Source of the DNA: Paraliobacillus salinarum
GTDB lineage: Bacteria > Bacillota > Bacilli > Bacillales > Amphibacillaceae
Direction of reading: 5' to 3'
DNA: 40,253 nt
NCBI RefSeq assembly: GCF_014083865.1
Contig: NZ_JACEFA010000018.1
Span: 1 to 40,253, forward strand
Shown in pieces: positions 18,234 to 29,688 of this stretch (position 1 is its first letter; each line of letters starts with the position of its first letter). Below the pieces are notes generated by a model, which searched no databases, was not told the DNA's origin, and saw only the letters and a list, made by a program, of their open reading frames with translations. The translations under genes were made by a program, and so were the position numbers.

Positions 18234-19607
18234 CTATTTGTGCTTATTTATTCGTTTTGCATATGATTGCTTGTTCACTTGCTTCGAACGAGCTATTGAT
18301 AAAGCATCTGCTTCAACATCTTTATTAATTGTAGATCCTGCCGCTACAAGAGCACCTTTTCCTATGGTAACAGGTGCAATCAAGTTGGCATTGCATCCAA
18401 TAAAAGCATCATCTTCTATTTTAGTCAGGTATTTTTTTTCGCCATCATAGTTCACTGTAATCGTACCACAACCTACGTTTACATTTTTCCCTATTTCTGC
18501 ATCACCAATATAACTTAAATGAGAAACCTTACTCTTATTTTCTATGTTTGCTTTTTTCACTTCGACAAAATTACCAATTTTCACTTCATCACCAATCGTT
18601 GCTTCAGGTCGAATGTGTGCATATGGACCAATATTTACGTTATTGCCAATGTCACTATCTGCTGCAACACTTTGTTTAATAATTGTATTTTCACCAATTA
18701 CGCAATTATTAATCTCTGTATGTGGTCCAATAATAGAACCAGTACGAATAATTGTTTCACCATTAATAATACAACCTGGCTCAACTACTACATCCTGTTC
18801 AATACGTACACTTGGCCCTATATAAGTATTGTCTGGATCAATTATAGAGACACCATTTCGCATGTGCTCTAAATTAATTCTGTTTTTCATTACTTTTTCC
18901 GCTTTTGCCAACGCTACACGATCATTGACACCAATCGTTTCATCAGGATCTGTTGTTTGGTAAGCAGCAATTGTTTCATTTGCTTGCTTTAGTATCTCAA
19001 TTACATCAGGTAGATAGTATTCTCCCTGCGCATTGTCATTTGACACTTTATTTAGTGCATCAAATAATAATTCATTATCAAAGCAATATGTACCTGTATT
19101 AATCTCATTTACTAAAAGTTGATCACTCGTTGCATCTTTGTGCTCGACAATTTTTGCAACATTTCCATCATCATCTCGTATTACCCTACCATATCCAGTC
19201 GGATCTGTAATCGTTGTCGTCAACACTGTTGCTTTTGCTTGTGATTGTACATGTTGGTCAAATAATGCAGCCAATGTGTCAGCTGTTAATAAAGGCGTAT
19301 CCCCACAAACAACTAAGGTTACACCTTGTTCATTACCAATCATAGGAGCTGCCTGCTTAACAGCGTGTCCAGTACCTAATTGTTCTTCTTGAAGCACAAA
19401 CTCAGACGACTCACCAAGTTGCTGTTTCACTTGTTCTGCACCATGGCCTACAATTGTCATTACCTTCTTTAATTGCAGTGCTTGTAACTGATCGATCACG
19501 TGTTGCACCATAGGTCTTCCTAATACAGGATGTAAAACCTTGTATTTCTTGGACTTCATTCTAGTTCCTTGCCCAGCTGCAAGAACAATCGCATATCTGT
19601 TTTCCAT
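18234..19607 (-). CDS. glmU: Bifunctional GlmU (UDP-GlcNAc pyrophosphorylase/GlcN-1-P acetyltransferase)
   Basis: GlmU carries out the last two steps to UDP-N-acetylglucosamine, the precursor of peptidoglycan and teichoic acids. The 457-residue protein has an N-terminal uridyltransferase domain (about 1-230, [15 protein letters not shown] at 9-23, [18 protein letters not shown]) and a C-terminal left-handed beta-helix of hexapeptide repeats (about 250-445) with the acetyltransferase [13 protein letters not shown] segment. Both active regions look complete. The ribosome site ggaggctat precedes the ATG at 19607. It leads the glmU-prs-rplY operon. Confidence 0.97.
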   Translation of the reverse strand: MENRYAIVLAAGQGTRMKSKKYKVLHPVLGRPMVQHVIDQLQALQLKKVMTIVGHGAEQVKQQLGESSEFVLQEEQLGTGHAVKQAAPMIGNEQGVTLVVCGDTPLLTADTLAALFDQHVQSQAKATVLTTTITDPTGYGRVIRDDDGNVAKIVEHKDATSDQLLVNEINTGTYCFDNELLFDALNKVSNDNAQGEYYLPDVIEILKQANETIAAYQTTDPDETIGVNDRVALAKAEKVMKNRINLEHMRNGVSIIDPDNTYIGPSVRIEQDVVVEPGCIINGETIIRTGSIIGPHTEINNCVIGENTIIKQSVAADSDIGNNVNIGPYAHIRPEATIGDEVKIGNFVEVKKANIENKSKVSHLSYIGDAEIGKNVNVGCGTITVNYDGEKKYLTKIEDDAFIGCNANLIAPVTIGKGALVAAGSTINKDVEADALSIARSKQVNKQSYAKRINKHK

Positions 19608-19909
19608 CGAGATAGCCTCCGTTTTTCCTTTTAATTAGTGGCTTTTGCATTTAAAAATATATTATTCGTTCTATTAATACTTCTCATATACGTTTTTTGT
19701 AAAATCATCTTTATTTTGTCAAATTTTTCAGAAAATATTTTACTTTTGTAAAAGTCCCTGCTTCATTAAATTAATTTATATACATTAACGAATATATCCT
19801 AATTACCGCTCTATTTCAACAATAAAATCCGATTAAATAAAGTACAGAAAATTCGGCAAAAAGAAAAAGTCTAATCTGGATGATTAGACTAAGATGGCAA
19901 TCTATTTAC
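19608..19909. other. Upstream region of glmU and 3' region of spoVG
   Basis: These 302 AT-rich bases hold the spoVG terminator at 19859-19890 and presumably the glmU promoter. I see no reading frame or RNA gene and could not pick the promoter confidently. Confidence 0.5.
19857..19890 (-). terminator. Terminator of spoVG
   Basis: Stem agtctaatc/gattagact (19869-19877 with 19882-19890) is followed on the minus strand by TTTTTCTTTTT. It lies about 20 bases past the spoVG stop. Confidence 0.85.
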
Positions 19910-20200
19910 TTATGAAGCCCCTGCTCCTTCATATTGCACTTCTTCTTCCCCGACACGGCGATATTCTTCTAATACTGCTTCTTGAATCTTGCCTCGAGTA
20001 CCAGAATTAATTGGGTGGGCTATGTCTCTAAACTCACCATCTGGTGTACGTTTTGAAGGCATAGCTACAAACAAGCCACTATTGCCATCAATTACACGAA
20101 TATCATGTACAACAAATTCCTGATCTAATGTAATAGAAGCAATTGCTCGCATTCTCCCCTCGGTATTCACGCGGCGTAATCTAACGTCTGTTACTTCCAT
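19910..20200 (-). CDS. spoVG: SpoVG, RNA-binding regulator of septation
   Basis: SpoVG is a small nucleic-acid-binding regulator affecting asymmetric septation and, in other Firmicutes, capsule and virulence genes. The 96-residue protein has the full conserved core: [60 protein letters not shown]. The C-terminus is short and acidic. It is preceded by a sigma-H promoter (20240-20268) and followed by its own terminator, so it is probably monocistronic. In B. subtilis yabJ lies just upstream; it is absent here. Confidence 0.97.
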   Translation of the reverse strand: MEVTDVRLRRVNTEGRMRAIASITLDQEFVVHDIRVIDGNSGLFVAMPSKRTPDGEFRDIAHPINSGTRGKIQEAVLEEYRRVGEEEVQYEGAGAS

Positions 20201-20239
20201 GTGTGTTCACCACCTTTTCCCATAAAAAACTTATTACCA

Positions 20240-20268
20240 TAATTCAACATAAGTATAGTAATTCCTGC
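20240..20268 (-). promoter_or_regulatory. Sigma-H promoter of spoVG
   Basis: On the minus strand the -35-like element gcaggaatt (20260-20268) and the -10 element gttgaatta (20240-20248) are separated by exactly 11 bases. This fits the sigma-H consensus RNAGGAWWW-N11-12-RNNGAATWW at every defined position, and the B. subtilis spoVG promoter is very similar. It is about 40 bases upstream of the start codon. Confidence 0.85.
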
Positions 20269-20410
20269 TTATTTTTTTAAAAAAATAAATATTTTTTTAT
20301 AGTTCTAAAAATTGTCACAAACTAGGGATAGAATTTAACACAAGAAAAATGGAAGCGATTACGCCAGATCACTTTACCAAACACAATCATAACAGCTATT
20401 AGCGCAGCAT

Positions 20411-21223
20411 TTATTTAAATAAGTTGCCTTTATGCACTTCTATTTGTTGATTGCGCACATCAACATTCGATATTTTTACAAGAGAGGTATAATCATTTAC
20501 TACTCGTTCATCTTCCTCATCTTCCGCTTCTGCTAATACACCAATACCGGCAACCTGAGCATCAAATTCTTTTAATAGACTTTTCATTCCATCAATCGTT
20601 CCGCCAGCCTTCATAAAATCATCAATAATACAAACACGCGCACCTTGTTTTAGGCTTCGCTTGGTAAGTACCATTGTTTGTATTTTACGAGAGGAGCCTG
20701 ACACATAATTAATGCTCACTGTTGATCCTTCCGTAATCTTTGGATCCCGTCTAACAATAACTACTGGAACGTTTAAGAAAGAAGCTACAGCATAGGCCAA
20801 AGGTATCCCCTTTGTCGCAACAGTGACTACAGCCTCTATACCAAGTGAGGCAAATTCACTAGCAAACAAACGACCAATTTGACGGATGGTGTCGGGTTCA
20901 CCAAGAATATCACTCATAAATAAATATCCTCCAGGCAACAACCTGTTTGGATCTTCTAAACGATCACATAATTGATTAATAAATTGATCACTATTTTCTT
21001 TACTATATTGTGGAACATACTTCACTCCACCAGCAGCTCCAGCAACAGATTCAAGATAACCAATACCTTCTTGCTGTAACATTTTATTCATAATCGTCAA
21101 ATCTTCACTAATTGATGATTTTGCTGCTTGATATTTTTCAGCTAGAAAAGGAAGGGAAATTAATTGAAGCGGGTGTTCTAACACATAGTTTGTCATTCCG
21201 ATTAAACGATCACTTCTTTTCAT
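20411..21223 (-). CDS. purR: Purine operon repressor PurR
   Basis: This PurR is the Gram-positive type: a repressor of purine synthesis and transport genes that is released from DNA by PRPP. The protein of about 270 residues has an N-terminal winged helix (1-73, KRSDRLIGMTNYVLEHP, then KSSISEDLTIM) and a phosphoribosyltransferase-like domain (about 75-270) with the PRPP loop VCIIDDFMKAGGT near 200. The ATG at 21223 is chosen for its gaggtg site five bases upstream; the frame can be extended by a GTG two codons earlier. It is flanked by sspF upstream, whereas B. subtilis has ispE between them. Confidence 0.95.
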   Translation of the reverse strand: MKRSDRLIGMTNYVLEHPLQLISLPFLAEKYQAAKSSISEDLTIMNKMLQQEGIGYLESVAGAAGGVKYVPQYSKENSDQFINQLCDRLEDPNRLLPGGYLFMSDILGEPDTIRQIGRLFASEFASLGIEAVVTVATKGIPLAYAVASFLNVPVVIVRRDPKITEGSTVSINYVSGSSRKIQTMVLTKRSLKQGARVCIIDDFMKAGGTIDGMKSLLKEFDAQVAGIGVLAEAEDEEDERVVNDYTSLVKISNVDVRNQQIEVHKGNLFK

Positions 21224-21341
21224 AAACACACCTCTAAAAAACGAATATTTTAAGATAAAGATAACATTTCATACGTCTTTAAGCAAGTTGACTAAGCAAA
21301 CGATTCCACTTATATCGATGCCTGGTTGTTTTCTTTTATTT

Positions 21342-21377
21342 AAAAAAAGAGACAAACCCAGATTAGGATTTGTCTCT
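21342..21377 (-). terminator. Terminator overlapping the sspF stop codon
   Basis: Stem agagacaaa/tttgtctct (21348-21356 with 21369-21377) has its first arm inside the last sspF codons and is followed by seven Ts on the minus strand. The stop codon falls in the loop. Confidence 0.85.
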
Positions 21378-21542
21378 TAATAATTGTTGTTCTGCCATTT
21401 CAACGGCACGCTTTACCATATTCCCTGCATCTCTTGCTTTAATACCGCCCCAACCTTCTTTTTGAACGGTGTCGTAAAAACCTAATTCCTTGGCAATCTC
21501 TTCTTTCAATCGATCGGACATAACGCCACGACGTCTACTCAT
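21363..21542 (-). CDS. sspF: Alpha/beta-type small acid-soluble spore protein SspF
   Basis: SspF (0.3 kb protein) is a DNA-binding SASP that protects spore DNA, made in the forespore under sigma-G. The 59-residue protein reads [20 protein letters not shown] and then [20 protein letters not shown] followed by GNMVKRAVE, matching B. subtilis SspF nearly along its length. The frame is open further upstream (to 21599), but the ATG at 21542 gives the family length. The nearest purine-rich ribosome site, gaaggga, is somewhat distant. It is expected to be monocistronic, with its own terminator. Confidence 0.92.
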   Translation of the reverse strand: MSRRRGVMSDRLKEEIAKELGFYDTVQKEGWGGIKARDAGNMVKRAVEMAEQQLLRDKS

Positions 21543-21647
21543 AACAGAGATCGCTCCCTTCTTTGTTTTATAGGCCGACATAAATAGTATATGTAACATC
21601 TGTGATTATATTAGTTGATATAATGGACAAGAAGGGGATTTCCAATA

Positions 21648-21685
21648 TTTAAAAAAACAAAAAGCAGCAAACCTTGTTTACTGCT
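21648..21685 (-). terminator. Terminator overlapping the veg stop codon
   Basis: Stem agcagtaaac/gtttgctgct read on the minus strand (21676-21685 with 21663-21672) is followed by TTTTTGTTTTTTT. The TAA stop of veg lies within the first arm. Confidence 0.85.
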
Positions 21686-21944
21686 CTCCTACCGCTATCT
21701 TATTTCTTTCTTCGATGAAGCTCAACTCTACTGTTTCTGTCAAAATATCCGCATAGCTGTATGAAACGCGTTCAAATGCGTTCTCTTCTTGATCGAGTGC
21801 AACAATAAACACTGCAGGATACGTTTCAGCCAATGTTCCATACCGTTCCACTGTCTTTCTTCTTCCACCATTGGCAGTTAGCTTTAAACGCTTTCCAATT
21901 TGGCAATCCAGACCTTGTTTAATTTCGACTAATGTTTTGGCCAA
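21678..21944 (-). CDS. veg: Veg protein (biofilm-related regulator)
   Basis: Veg is an abundant vegetative protein that in B. subtilis stimulates biofilm formation by countering SinR-type repression. The 88-residue sequence is recognised by [33 protein letters not shown] and [21 protein letters not shown] chose the TTG at 21944 as start: it has a gaggtggag ribosome site directly upstream and gives an N-terminus M-A-K-T-L aligned with B. subtilis Veg. A GTG five codons earlier would make that Shine-Dalgarno part of the coding region. Confidence 0.93.
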   Translation of the reverse strand: MAKTLVEIKQGLDCQIGKRLKLTANGGRRKTVERYGTLAETYPAVFIVALDQEENAFERVSYSYADILTETVELSFIEERNKIAVGEQ

Positions 21945-22098
21945 TATACTCCACCTCACTAAGAATGATTATAACACAGGCTTGTATTTCAGTCAATAAA
22001 ATATTACATTATAACAAGTAATTGTTTTACTTGTCAACAAAATATTTCGCGACTTCTCCATTATTTATTAGGGTTTCACAAATATGTAAAATTATGTA

Positions 22099-22127
22099 CA
22101 AAAAAAGAAGGTTTATTCTCACCTTCT
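22099..22127 (-). terminator. Terminator overlapping the yabG stop codon
   Basis: Stem agaaggt/accttct (22106-22112 with 22121-22127) shares two bases with the yabG TAG stop and is followed by seven Ts on the minus strand. Confidence 0.8.
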
Positions 22128-22992
22128 AATTTAAATCCTCTTTTACATATGGCATGCCCGTGCGCAGCAACCCTTTTGTTTCAATCCCACCTAAACCTTT
22201 TTCGCCTGTTAATGTATTTTTTAGTGCATCGTATACACTTACCTTCTCCATAAAGGATGTATAGGCAACTTTTGCAGCAATATAGACAGGATCCAAAGCA
22301 TGTATGTTAATTCTTGATGGTGAGCTGGCAAAATTAGCTCCGGCTCTAATTAACGATTCAAAATGAGATTGACATGCACCTGCAAAAATAACCAATTGGT
22401 CTACATTTGGAACAACATTTCTAGCCGCTCTCACCGCATCAACGAAATATTGGGAATGACGGTAAGCGCGGATATCTTTTTTTTCTCCTTTATTACGTAA
22501 AAAAGCATCATGCCCTGTAATTACAATCATATCCGGTTGAATCTTTGTAATTAAACGTTCCATTTCTCCCGGCATTTCTCTTTCATCACAATAAAGGCCA
22601 TGTACCTGCAAACCTAGCCGTTGATACAAATCAATACACTTCTTCAAATACAGTTTATCTCCGTCCAAGTGAAGGACGCGAGCTGGTATTTGAAAATAAT
22701 TTGCATCTTGGTGGTAACCAGCAGTCGATTCATAATTTCTTTTTTCTTTCATTAATTGATAATCTTGACGAAACAACCGAAAAGAATAATCGGCCTTTTC
22801 TTTTTCTTTACTTTTCCAATGTTGCATTTCTCGCTCTTGAACTTTCTTTAGATCGGTCAATGCAGCATCCGCTTCTAAACGAATGTCCTCTCCGTACAAA
22901 ACAGCAACATGATTCGTTATGTGATTGATTCGAAAAAGAACATCATTACTATATGAATTTCTCGTAACTATATCACCAGTAACAAAGGACAT
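22126..22992 (-). CDS. yabG: Sporulation-specific protease YabG
   Basis: YabG is a sporulation protease made in the mother cell under sigma-K; it processes spore coat proteins such as SpoIVA, YrbA/SafA and CotT. The protein of 288 residues matches Peptidase_U57 in length. Visible conserved blocks are DIVTRNSYSNDVLFRI at the N-terminus, PDMIVITGHDAFL, RHSQYFVDAVRAAR, VIFAGACQSHFE (containing the candidate nucleophile Cys) and ASSPSRINIHALDPVY. The catalytic His and Cys assignments are from family knowledge. The ribosome site gaggtgggtgag precedes the ATG at 22992. It lies between rsmA and veg as in B. subtilis. Confidence 0.95.
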   Translation of the reverse strand: MSFVTGDIVTRNSYSNDVLFRINHITNHVAVLYGEDIRLEADAALTDLKKVQEREMQHWKSKEKEKADYSFRLFRQDYQLMKEKRNYESTAGYHQDANYFQIPARVLHLDGDKLYLKKCIDLYQRLGLQVHGLYCDEREMPGEMERLITKIQPDMIVITGHDAFLRNKGEKKDIRAYRHSQYFVDAVRAARNVVPNVDQLVIFAGACQSHFESLIRAGANFASSPSRINIHALDPVYIAAKVAYTSFMEKVSVYDALKNTLTGEKGLGGIETKGLLRTGMPYVKEDLN

Positions 22993-23069
22993 GGCTCACC
23001 CACCTCATATTTGCGATAGACGTTCTACCATAGATTATGGTCACTGAGGTGAATATGTGCACCTAATAC

Positions 23070-24490
<1,421 letters not shown>

Positions 24491-24573
24491 ACTAGTGTCT
24501 CCCATTCATTTATCTTTGTATATTATAGAATTCAACTACACACTTAAGCAAGTACTCTATAGCTAAAACAACA

Positions 24574-24611
24574 GAAAAAGAGGGAGAGTGTCTTCTTCGA
24601 CAATCCCCCTC
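24574..24611 (-). terminator. Terminator of the rpfB gene
   Basis: A minus-strand stem gaggg...ttgtc paired with gaca...ccctc around a gaagaa loop (about 24580-24611) is followed by TTTTTCTG. It lies 25 bases past the rpfB stop. Confidence 0.75.
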
Positions 24612-24635
24612 ATCCTATTTGTGTATTATAAAACA

Positions 24636-25835
24636 CTAATCCAAAATGGTTACCTTTACCGTTTTTCTCCCATACCTAAGAGCAGCAGCACGTGATGGTA
24701 AATGCACATCAATTCGATTTCCTCTAATATTACCACCAGTATCTCTAGCTATAGCATACCCGTAACCTTCAACATGTACCTTTGTACCTAAAGGAATTAC
24801 ACTAGGATCAACAGCAATTACCCCATTAGGATTTGCTTTCAAATTATAACCTGTTGCAGTCAAACCTGATCCACTACATGTTTTACAATCCCAATTATAA
24901 GCAGTAGCTTTCATATATAATGTTTTAGAAGATGTACTATCTCCACGAGAAACAGTAGTCACTCCAGTGTTTTTGATTACTTTCGTACCTACCGCAACGA
25001 CGCGATCTTTACTTTCTCTTTTTACATCTTCAGCTAATAATTTTCTATCTACTTCTTTACCGTTTTCTAGAGTCAATTCATATTTCTTCTCAACTAACCC
25101 TGATTGTCCGGAATCAACTACTTGCTCTGTTCCTTTTTTTAAAGAACTATCATTTTTCTTTACTGTAGCATACTTCATTTCTTCTTCTACCACTTCAGTT
25201 ACTTTTTCAACACGGGTAATGGTTACAGTTGTTCCCTTTGTAACATTAGCTTTTTCTGATGGTTTTACACGGTCTAACTCATTCAAAGTAATCGATTGAT
25301 TGGATAGAAAATCACTTACTTTGTTTGTTGTTGTCCAAACCTTTGACTCTTCTCCACCATCATTAAGCGTAACCTGAAATGCTTTTTCTATTGAAATATC
25401 CATTGCATCTTTAATCGATTGTTTGGAATCGACAGATAATATATCATGCTTTTCAACAGTAATATCCTTCTCCTTCAGAAAAGAATCTACTGTATCTTCT
25501 GTTGTATAGTAAGTATTTGGTTCTCCGTCAACAGTTAACACAACTTCTTTCGCTTTTTCATATACTATTTTCATATCATTTGTTATAAGTGCTGTTTCTT
25601 CATGCGAAAGTGCATCATGTTCTGCTACGTTTATTTCGAGCTCTTGCATTAAATCCGCTACCGTCTCAGCATGTGTTTCTACTGTTTGTGCTTCACCATT
25701 AACGGTCACTTCGACTTTCGCCTCTGTAGCTTCATAAGTAACCAAAGCCACAAATGCAAGCAACACAATCACTGAAATAACAGGTATTACCAACTTTTTA
25801 TTCCATGTTGGCAATAGCTTGGAAAGATTTTTCAT
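24636..25835 (-). CDS. yabE: Resuscitation-promoting factor-like cell-wall protein YabE (DUF348-G5-3D)
   Basis: This 399-residue protein is anchored by an N-terminal membrane helix or uncleaved signal (about 14-34). Three DUF348/ubiquitin-like repeats follow (about 38-210, each with an LTVDGE- or VTVNGE-type strand), then a G5 domain (about 210-290), and a C-terminal 3D domain (about 308-399) with the three aspartates in VDPSVIPLG, RDTGG and RIDVHLP. The 3D domain is a lytic transglycosylase-like peptidoglycan hydrolase fold shared with MltA and Sps/Rpf families. YabE is predicted to remodel cell wall; in B. subtilis it is controlled by an antisense RNA from extracytoplasmic sigma factors. 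Ribosome site aaaggagg precedes the ATG at 25835. Confidence 0.93.
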   Translation of the reverse strand: MKNLSKLLPTWNKKLVIPVISVIVLLAFVALVTYEATEAKVEVTVNGEAQTVETHAETVADLMQELEINVAEHDALSHEETALITNDMKIVYEKAKEVVLTVDGEPNTYYTTEDTVDSFLKEKDITVEKHDILSVDSKQSIKDAMDISIEKAFQVTLNDGGEESKVWTTTNKVSDFLSNQSITLNELDRVKPSEKANVTKGTTVTITRVEKVTEVVEEEMKYATVKKNDSSLKKGTEQVVDSGQSGLVEKKYELTLENGKEVDRKLLAEDVKRESKDRVVAVGTKVIKNTGVTTVSRGDSTSSKTLYMKATAYNWDCKTCSGSGLTATGYNLKANPNGVIAVDPSVIPLGTKVHVEGYGYAIARDTGGNIRGNRIDVHLPSRAAALRYGRKTVKVTILD

Positions 25836-25962
25836 CCTCTTTTGCCTCCTTTATACCCGCCGTTGTATTATATAAACAATGCAAAGGGGTGTCAAACAGA
25901 CAAAAGAGGGTGTGAAATGATAGTTAAGGCTTATATATCAACGTTTATAGAATGAAACACCC

Positions 25963-25999
25963 TGATTGTTTCATCTTTATTAAAAAAAGATTACAATCA
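25963..25999. other. Stem-loop in the tatD-rpfB intergenic region
   Basis: The sequence tgattgt pairs with acaatca (25963-25969 and 25993-25999) and atcttt with aaagat inside it, making a long hairpin with small internal loops. There is no T-tract after it on either strand. It lies in the 212-base gap holding the presumed rpfB leader; its role is unknown. Confidence 0.45.
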
Positions 26000-26047
26000 A
26001 GTTTCTTCGTAATATTTCCGTAAAATAAGCAATAATCAGTTGGTTTT

Positions 26048-26815
26048 TTAACTTAAACCAAACAATCTCAATGCATTTTTCTTGGTAGCTTCTTGTACTT
26101 CTTTGACCGTTAGTTCACGGAGCGCAGCAATCTGTTCTGCAACTAGCGCAACGTAGGATGGTTCATTTCTTTTCCCGCGATTTGGGTGAGGAGCGAGAAA
26201 TGGACAATCTGTTTCAATTAAAAGTCTATCTAACGGAACCATTTTGGCAACTTCTTTCGGCTCTGTGGCATTTTTAAATGTTACAGGACCTCCTAAAGAA
26301 ATATAAAAGTTCATATCAAGACAAGCCTGAACATAGCTAGGGGCATCATTGTAACAGTGCATAATACCACCAATTTCACTTGCGTTCTCTTCTTGCAATA
26401 TTTGTATGATATCTTCCGTCGCTTCACGGTTATGGATGATGATTGGCATATTCACTTTACGTGCTAAACGTATTTGTTTCCTAAACACTTCTTTTTGTAC
26501 ATCATGTGGTGACTTATCCCAATGGTAATCTAATCCCATCTCTCCTAAAGCCACCACTTTTGGATGATCGACCAATTCCTCTAACCATTTTAGTTCTTTT
26601 TCTGTAAAGTCAATCGCATCTACCGGATGCCAACCTACCGCTGCATAAATATCCTCGTGCTTTTCAGCTAGTTCAATTGCTTTAGGTATTGTTTCGTGAT
26701 CAAATCCTACAATAACCATATGAGAAACTCCTGCCTCTCTTGCACGAGCTATTACTTCTTCACGATCTTCGTCAAACTGCTTCACATTTAAATGTACATG
26801 TGTATCGAATAACAT
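26048..26815 (-). CDS. dayD: TatD-family metal-dependent DNase YabD
   Basis: This is a 255-residue TatD-family hydrolase, a TIM-barrel metalloenzyme with DNase activity; the B. subtilis orthologue has been named DayD (D-aminoacyl-tRNA deacylase or nuclease activity has been discussed for the family). Metal ligands are visible: FDTHVHLN at the N-terminus, ALGEMGLDYHW, IIIHNREA, GIMHCYNDAP and LLIETDCPFLAPHPNRGKRN. I chose the ATG at 26815 (aggagg, six bases upstream), which gives the same length as in B. subtilis; an upstream frame start at 26842 is less likely. It follows metG. Confidence 0.95.
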   Translation of the reverse strand: MLFDTHVHLNVKQFDEDREEVIARAREAGVSHMVIVGFDHETIPKAIELAEKHEDIYAAVGWHPVDAIDFTEKELKWLEELVDHPKVVALGEMGLDYHWDKSPHDVQKEVFRKQIRLARKVNMPIIIHNREATEDIIQILQEENASEIGGIMHCYNDAPSYVQACLDMNFYISLGGPVTFKNATEPKEVAKMVPLDRLLIETDCPFLAPHPNRGKRNEPSYVALVAEQIAALRELTVKEVQEATKKNALRLFGLS

Positions 26816-26847
26816 TGTTTTCCTCCTATTGCTGTTTGTCATACGAA

Positions 26848-26886
26848 AAGGAAAACGCCCATCAACATGTATCGATAAGCGTTTAA
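26848..26886 (-). terminator. Possible weak terminator after metG
   Basis: Stem aaacgc/gcgttt (26853-26858 with 26879-26884) followed by a T-rich tract on the minus strand. The stem is short and the loop long, so it may only reduce transcription into the DNase gene. Confidence 0.4.
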
Positions 26887-26892
26887 CTTTTA

Positions 26893-28944
<2,052 letters not shown>

Positions 28945-29199
28945 TTAGTGCTTTTTTCTTCATTATTGCTTACCTTGTGTATATTTACACAGTATTTATT
29001 ATTTTACATGATTCATTTCATTCTATTGTATCGGTTTTATTGTAATTTTTCCATTCTTATTAGCTTAAATGATGAAAATATTGATAGTAAAGATACGTAA
29101 AAACAGCTTTTGAATTTCCATTTTAGGTGTAGTGAGGACACTCCACTAAAACAAAATAAAAGTATTCATTTTTCTTTTTTAAAGAAAATCGGATATTTA

Positions 29200-29206
29200 T
29201 GTCGAA
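29200..29206 (+). promoter_or_regulatory. Second Spo0A-box-like heptamer upstream of abrB
   Basis: A perfect TGTCGAA heptamer lies about 60 bases upstream of the abrB -35 element. It may be a Spo0A site for abrB or for metG, or chance. Confidence 0.4.
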
Positions 29207-29266
29207 ATTAAAGTATATACGTTGTATTGTTTTTCCTAAAAGATTGATTTTTTTCAAAAAAAGTAA

Positions 29267-29295
29267 TTGACACATATAGAAATTACTGGTATATT
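29267..29295 (+). promoter_or_regulatory. Sigma-A promoter of abrB
   Basis: A consensus -35 (ttgaca, 29267-29272) and a -10 (tatatt, 29290-29295) are spaced 17 bases apart. The base pair TG at 29287-29288 forms a partial extended -10. This is the strongest housekeeping promoter I can see in the window. Confidence 0.9.
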
Positions 29296-29307
29296 AAATT
29301 TAGAACT

Positions 29308-29314
29308 TGTCGAA
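29308..29314 (+). promoter_or_regulatory. Spo0A operator in the abrB initial transcribed region
   Basis: The perfect 0A box TGTCGAA (within ttgtcgaa) lies about 13 bases past the -10 element, at roughly +7 to +13. In B. subtilis phosphorylated Spo0A binds boxes at the same location in abrB and represses it at the onset of sporulation. Confidence 0.8.
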
Positions 29315-29356
29315 TAATGGCAGAAATAATATCTATCTCGGGAGGAGAAAAAGAAT

Positions 29357-29635
29357 ATGAAATCTACAGGTATTGTACGTAAGGTTGATGAACTAGGACG
29401 CGTAGTTATTCCTATCGAGCTACGACGCACATTAGGAATTAACGAGAAGGATGCTTTGGAAATTTATGTTGATGATGAAAGAATTATCCTTCAAAAATAT
29501 AAGCCAAGCATGACTTGTCAAGTGACTGGCGACATTTCTGATGATAACCTATCATTAGCTGACGGTAAGCTAGTGTTAAGCCCTGAAGGTGCAAAAGCAT
29601 TAGTTGATGAAATCAACTCACGTTTAAATAAATAA
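29357..29635 (+). CDS. abrB: Transition-state regulator AbrB
   Basis: AbrB is a global repressor of post-exponential genes (competence, antibiotics, biofilm, sporulation), removed when Spo0A is activated. The 92-residue protein has the swapped-hairpin DNA-binding domain at 1-50 (MKSTGIVRKVDELGRVVIPI, then ELRRTLGINEKDALEIYV) with the DNA-contacting arginines, and a C-terminal multimerisation segment after a CQVTGD motif (Cys at about 54, conserved in AbrB). It is the only core gene on the plus strand, as in B. subtilis where abrB opposes its neighbours. It has a strong ribosome site (gggaggag) and terminator. Confidence 0.96.
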   Translation: MKSTGIVRKVDELGRVVIPIELRRTLGINEKDALEIYVDDERIILQKYKPSMTCQVTGDISDDNLSLADGKLVLSPEGAKALVDEINSRLNK

Positions 29636-29642
29636 TTAAAAA

Positions 29643-29688
29643 TAAAAATGATGCAGTATCCTCAATAGATACTGCATCATTTTTATTT
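29643..29688. terminator. Bidirectional terminator between abrB and rsmI
   Basis: A 17-base perfect stem (29644-29660 with 29668-29684, core gatgcagtatc) has A/T tracts on both sides and a seven-base loop. It serves both convergent genes. Confidence 0.92.

Noticed and set aside
20349-20363. Catabolite-responsive element-like sequence atggaagcgattacg after purR
   Set aside because: It has one departure from the consensus and an unconvincing position past purR and far upstream of the spoVG promoter; chance match is likely.
24597-24603. Spo0A box (TGTCGAA on minus strand) near the end of rpfB
   Set aside because: It lies inside the rpfB terminator stem, not near a promoter.
25836-26047. c-di-AMP (ydaO-type) riboswitch in front of rpfB
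   Set aside because: Wall-hydrolase genes can carry this riboswitch, but the conserved motif blocks are not present here.
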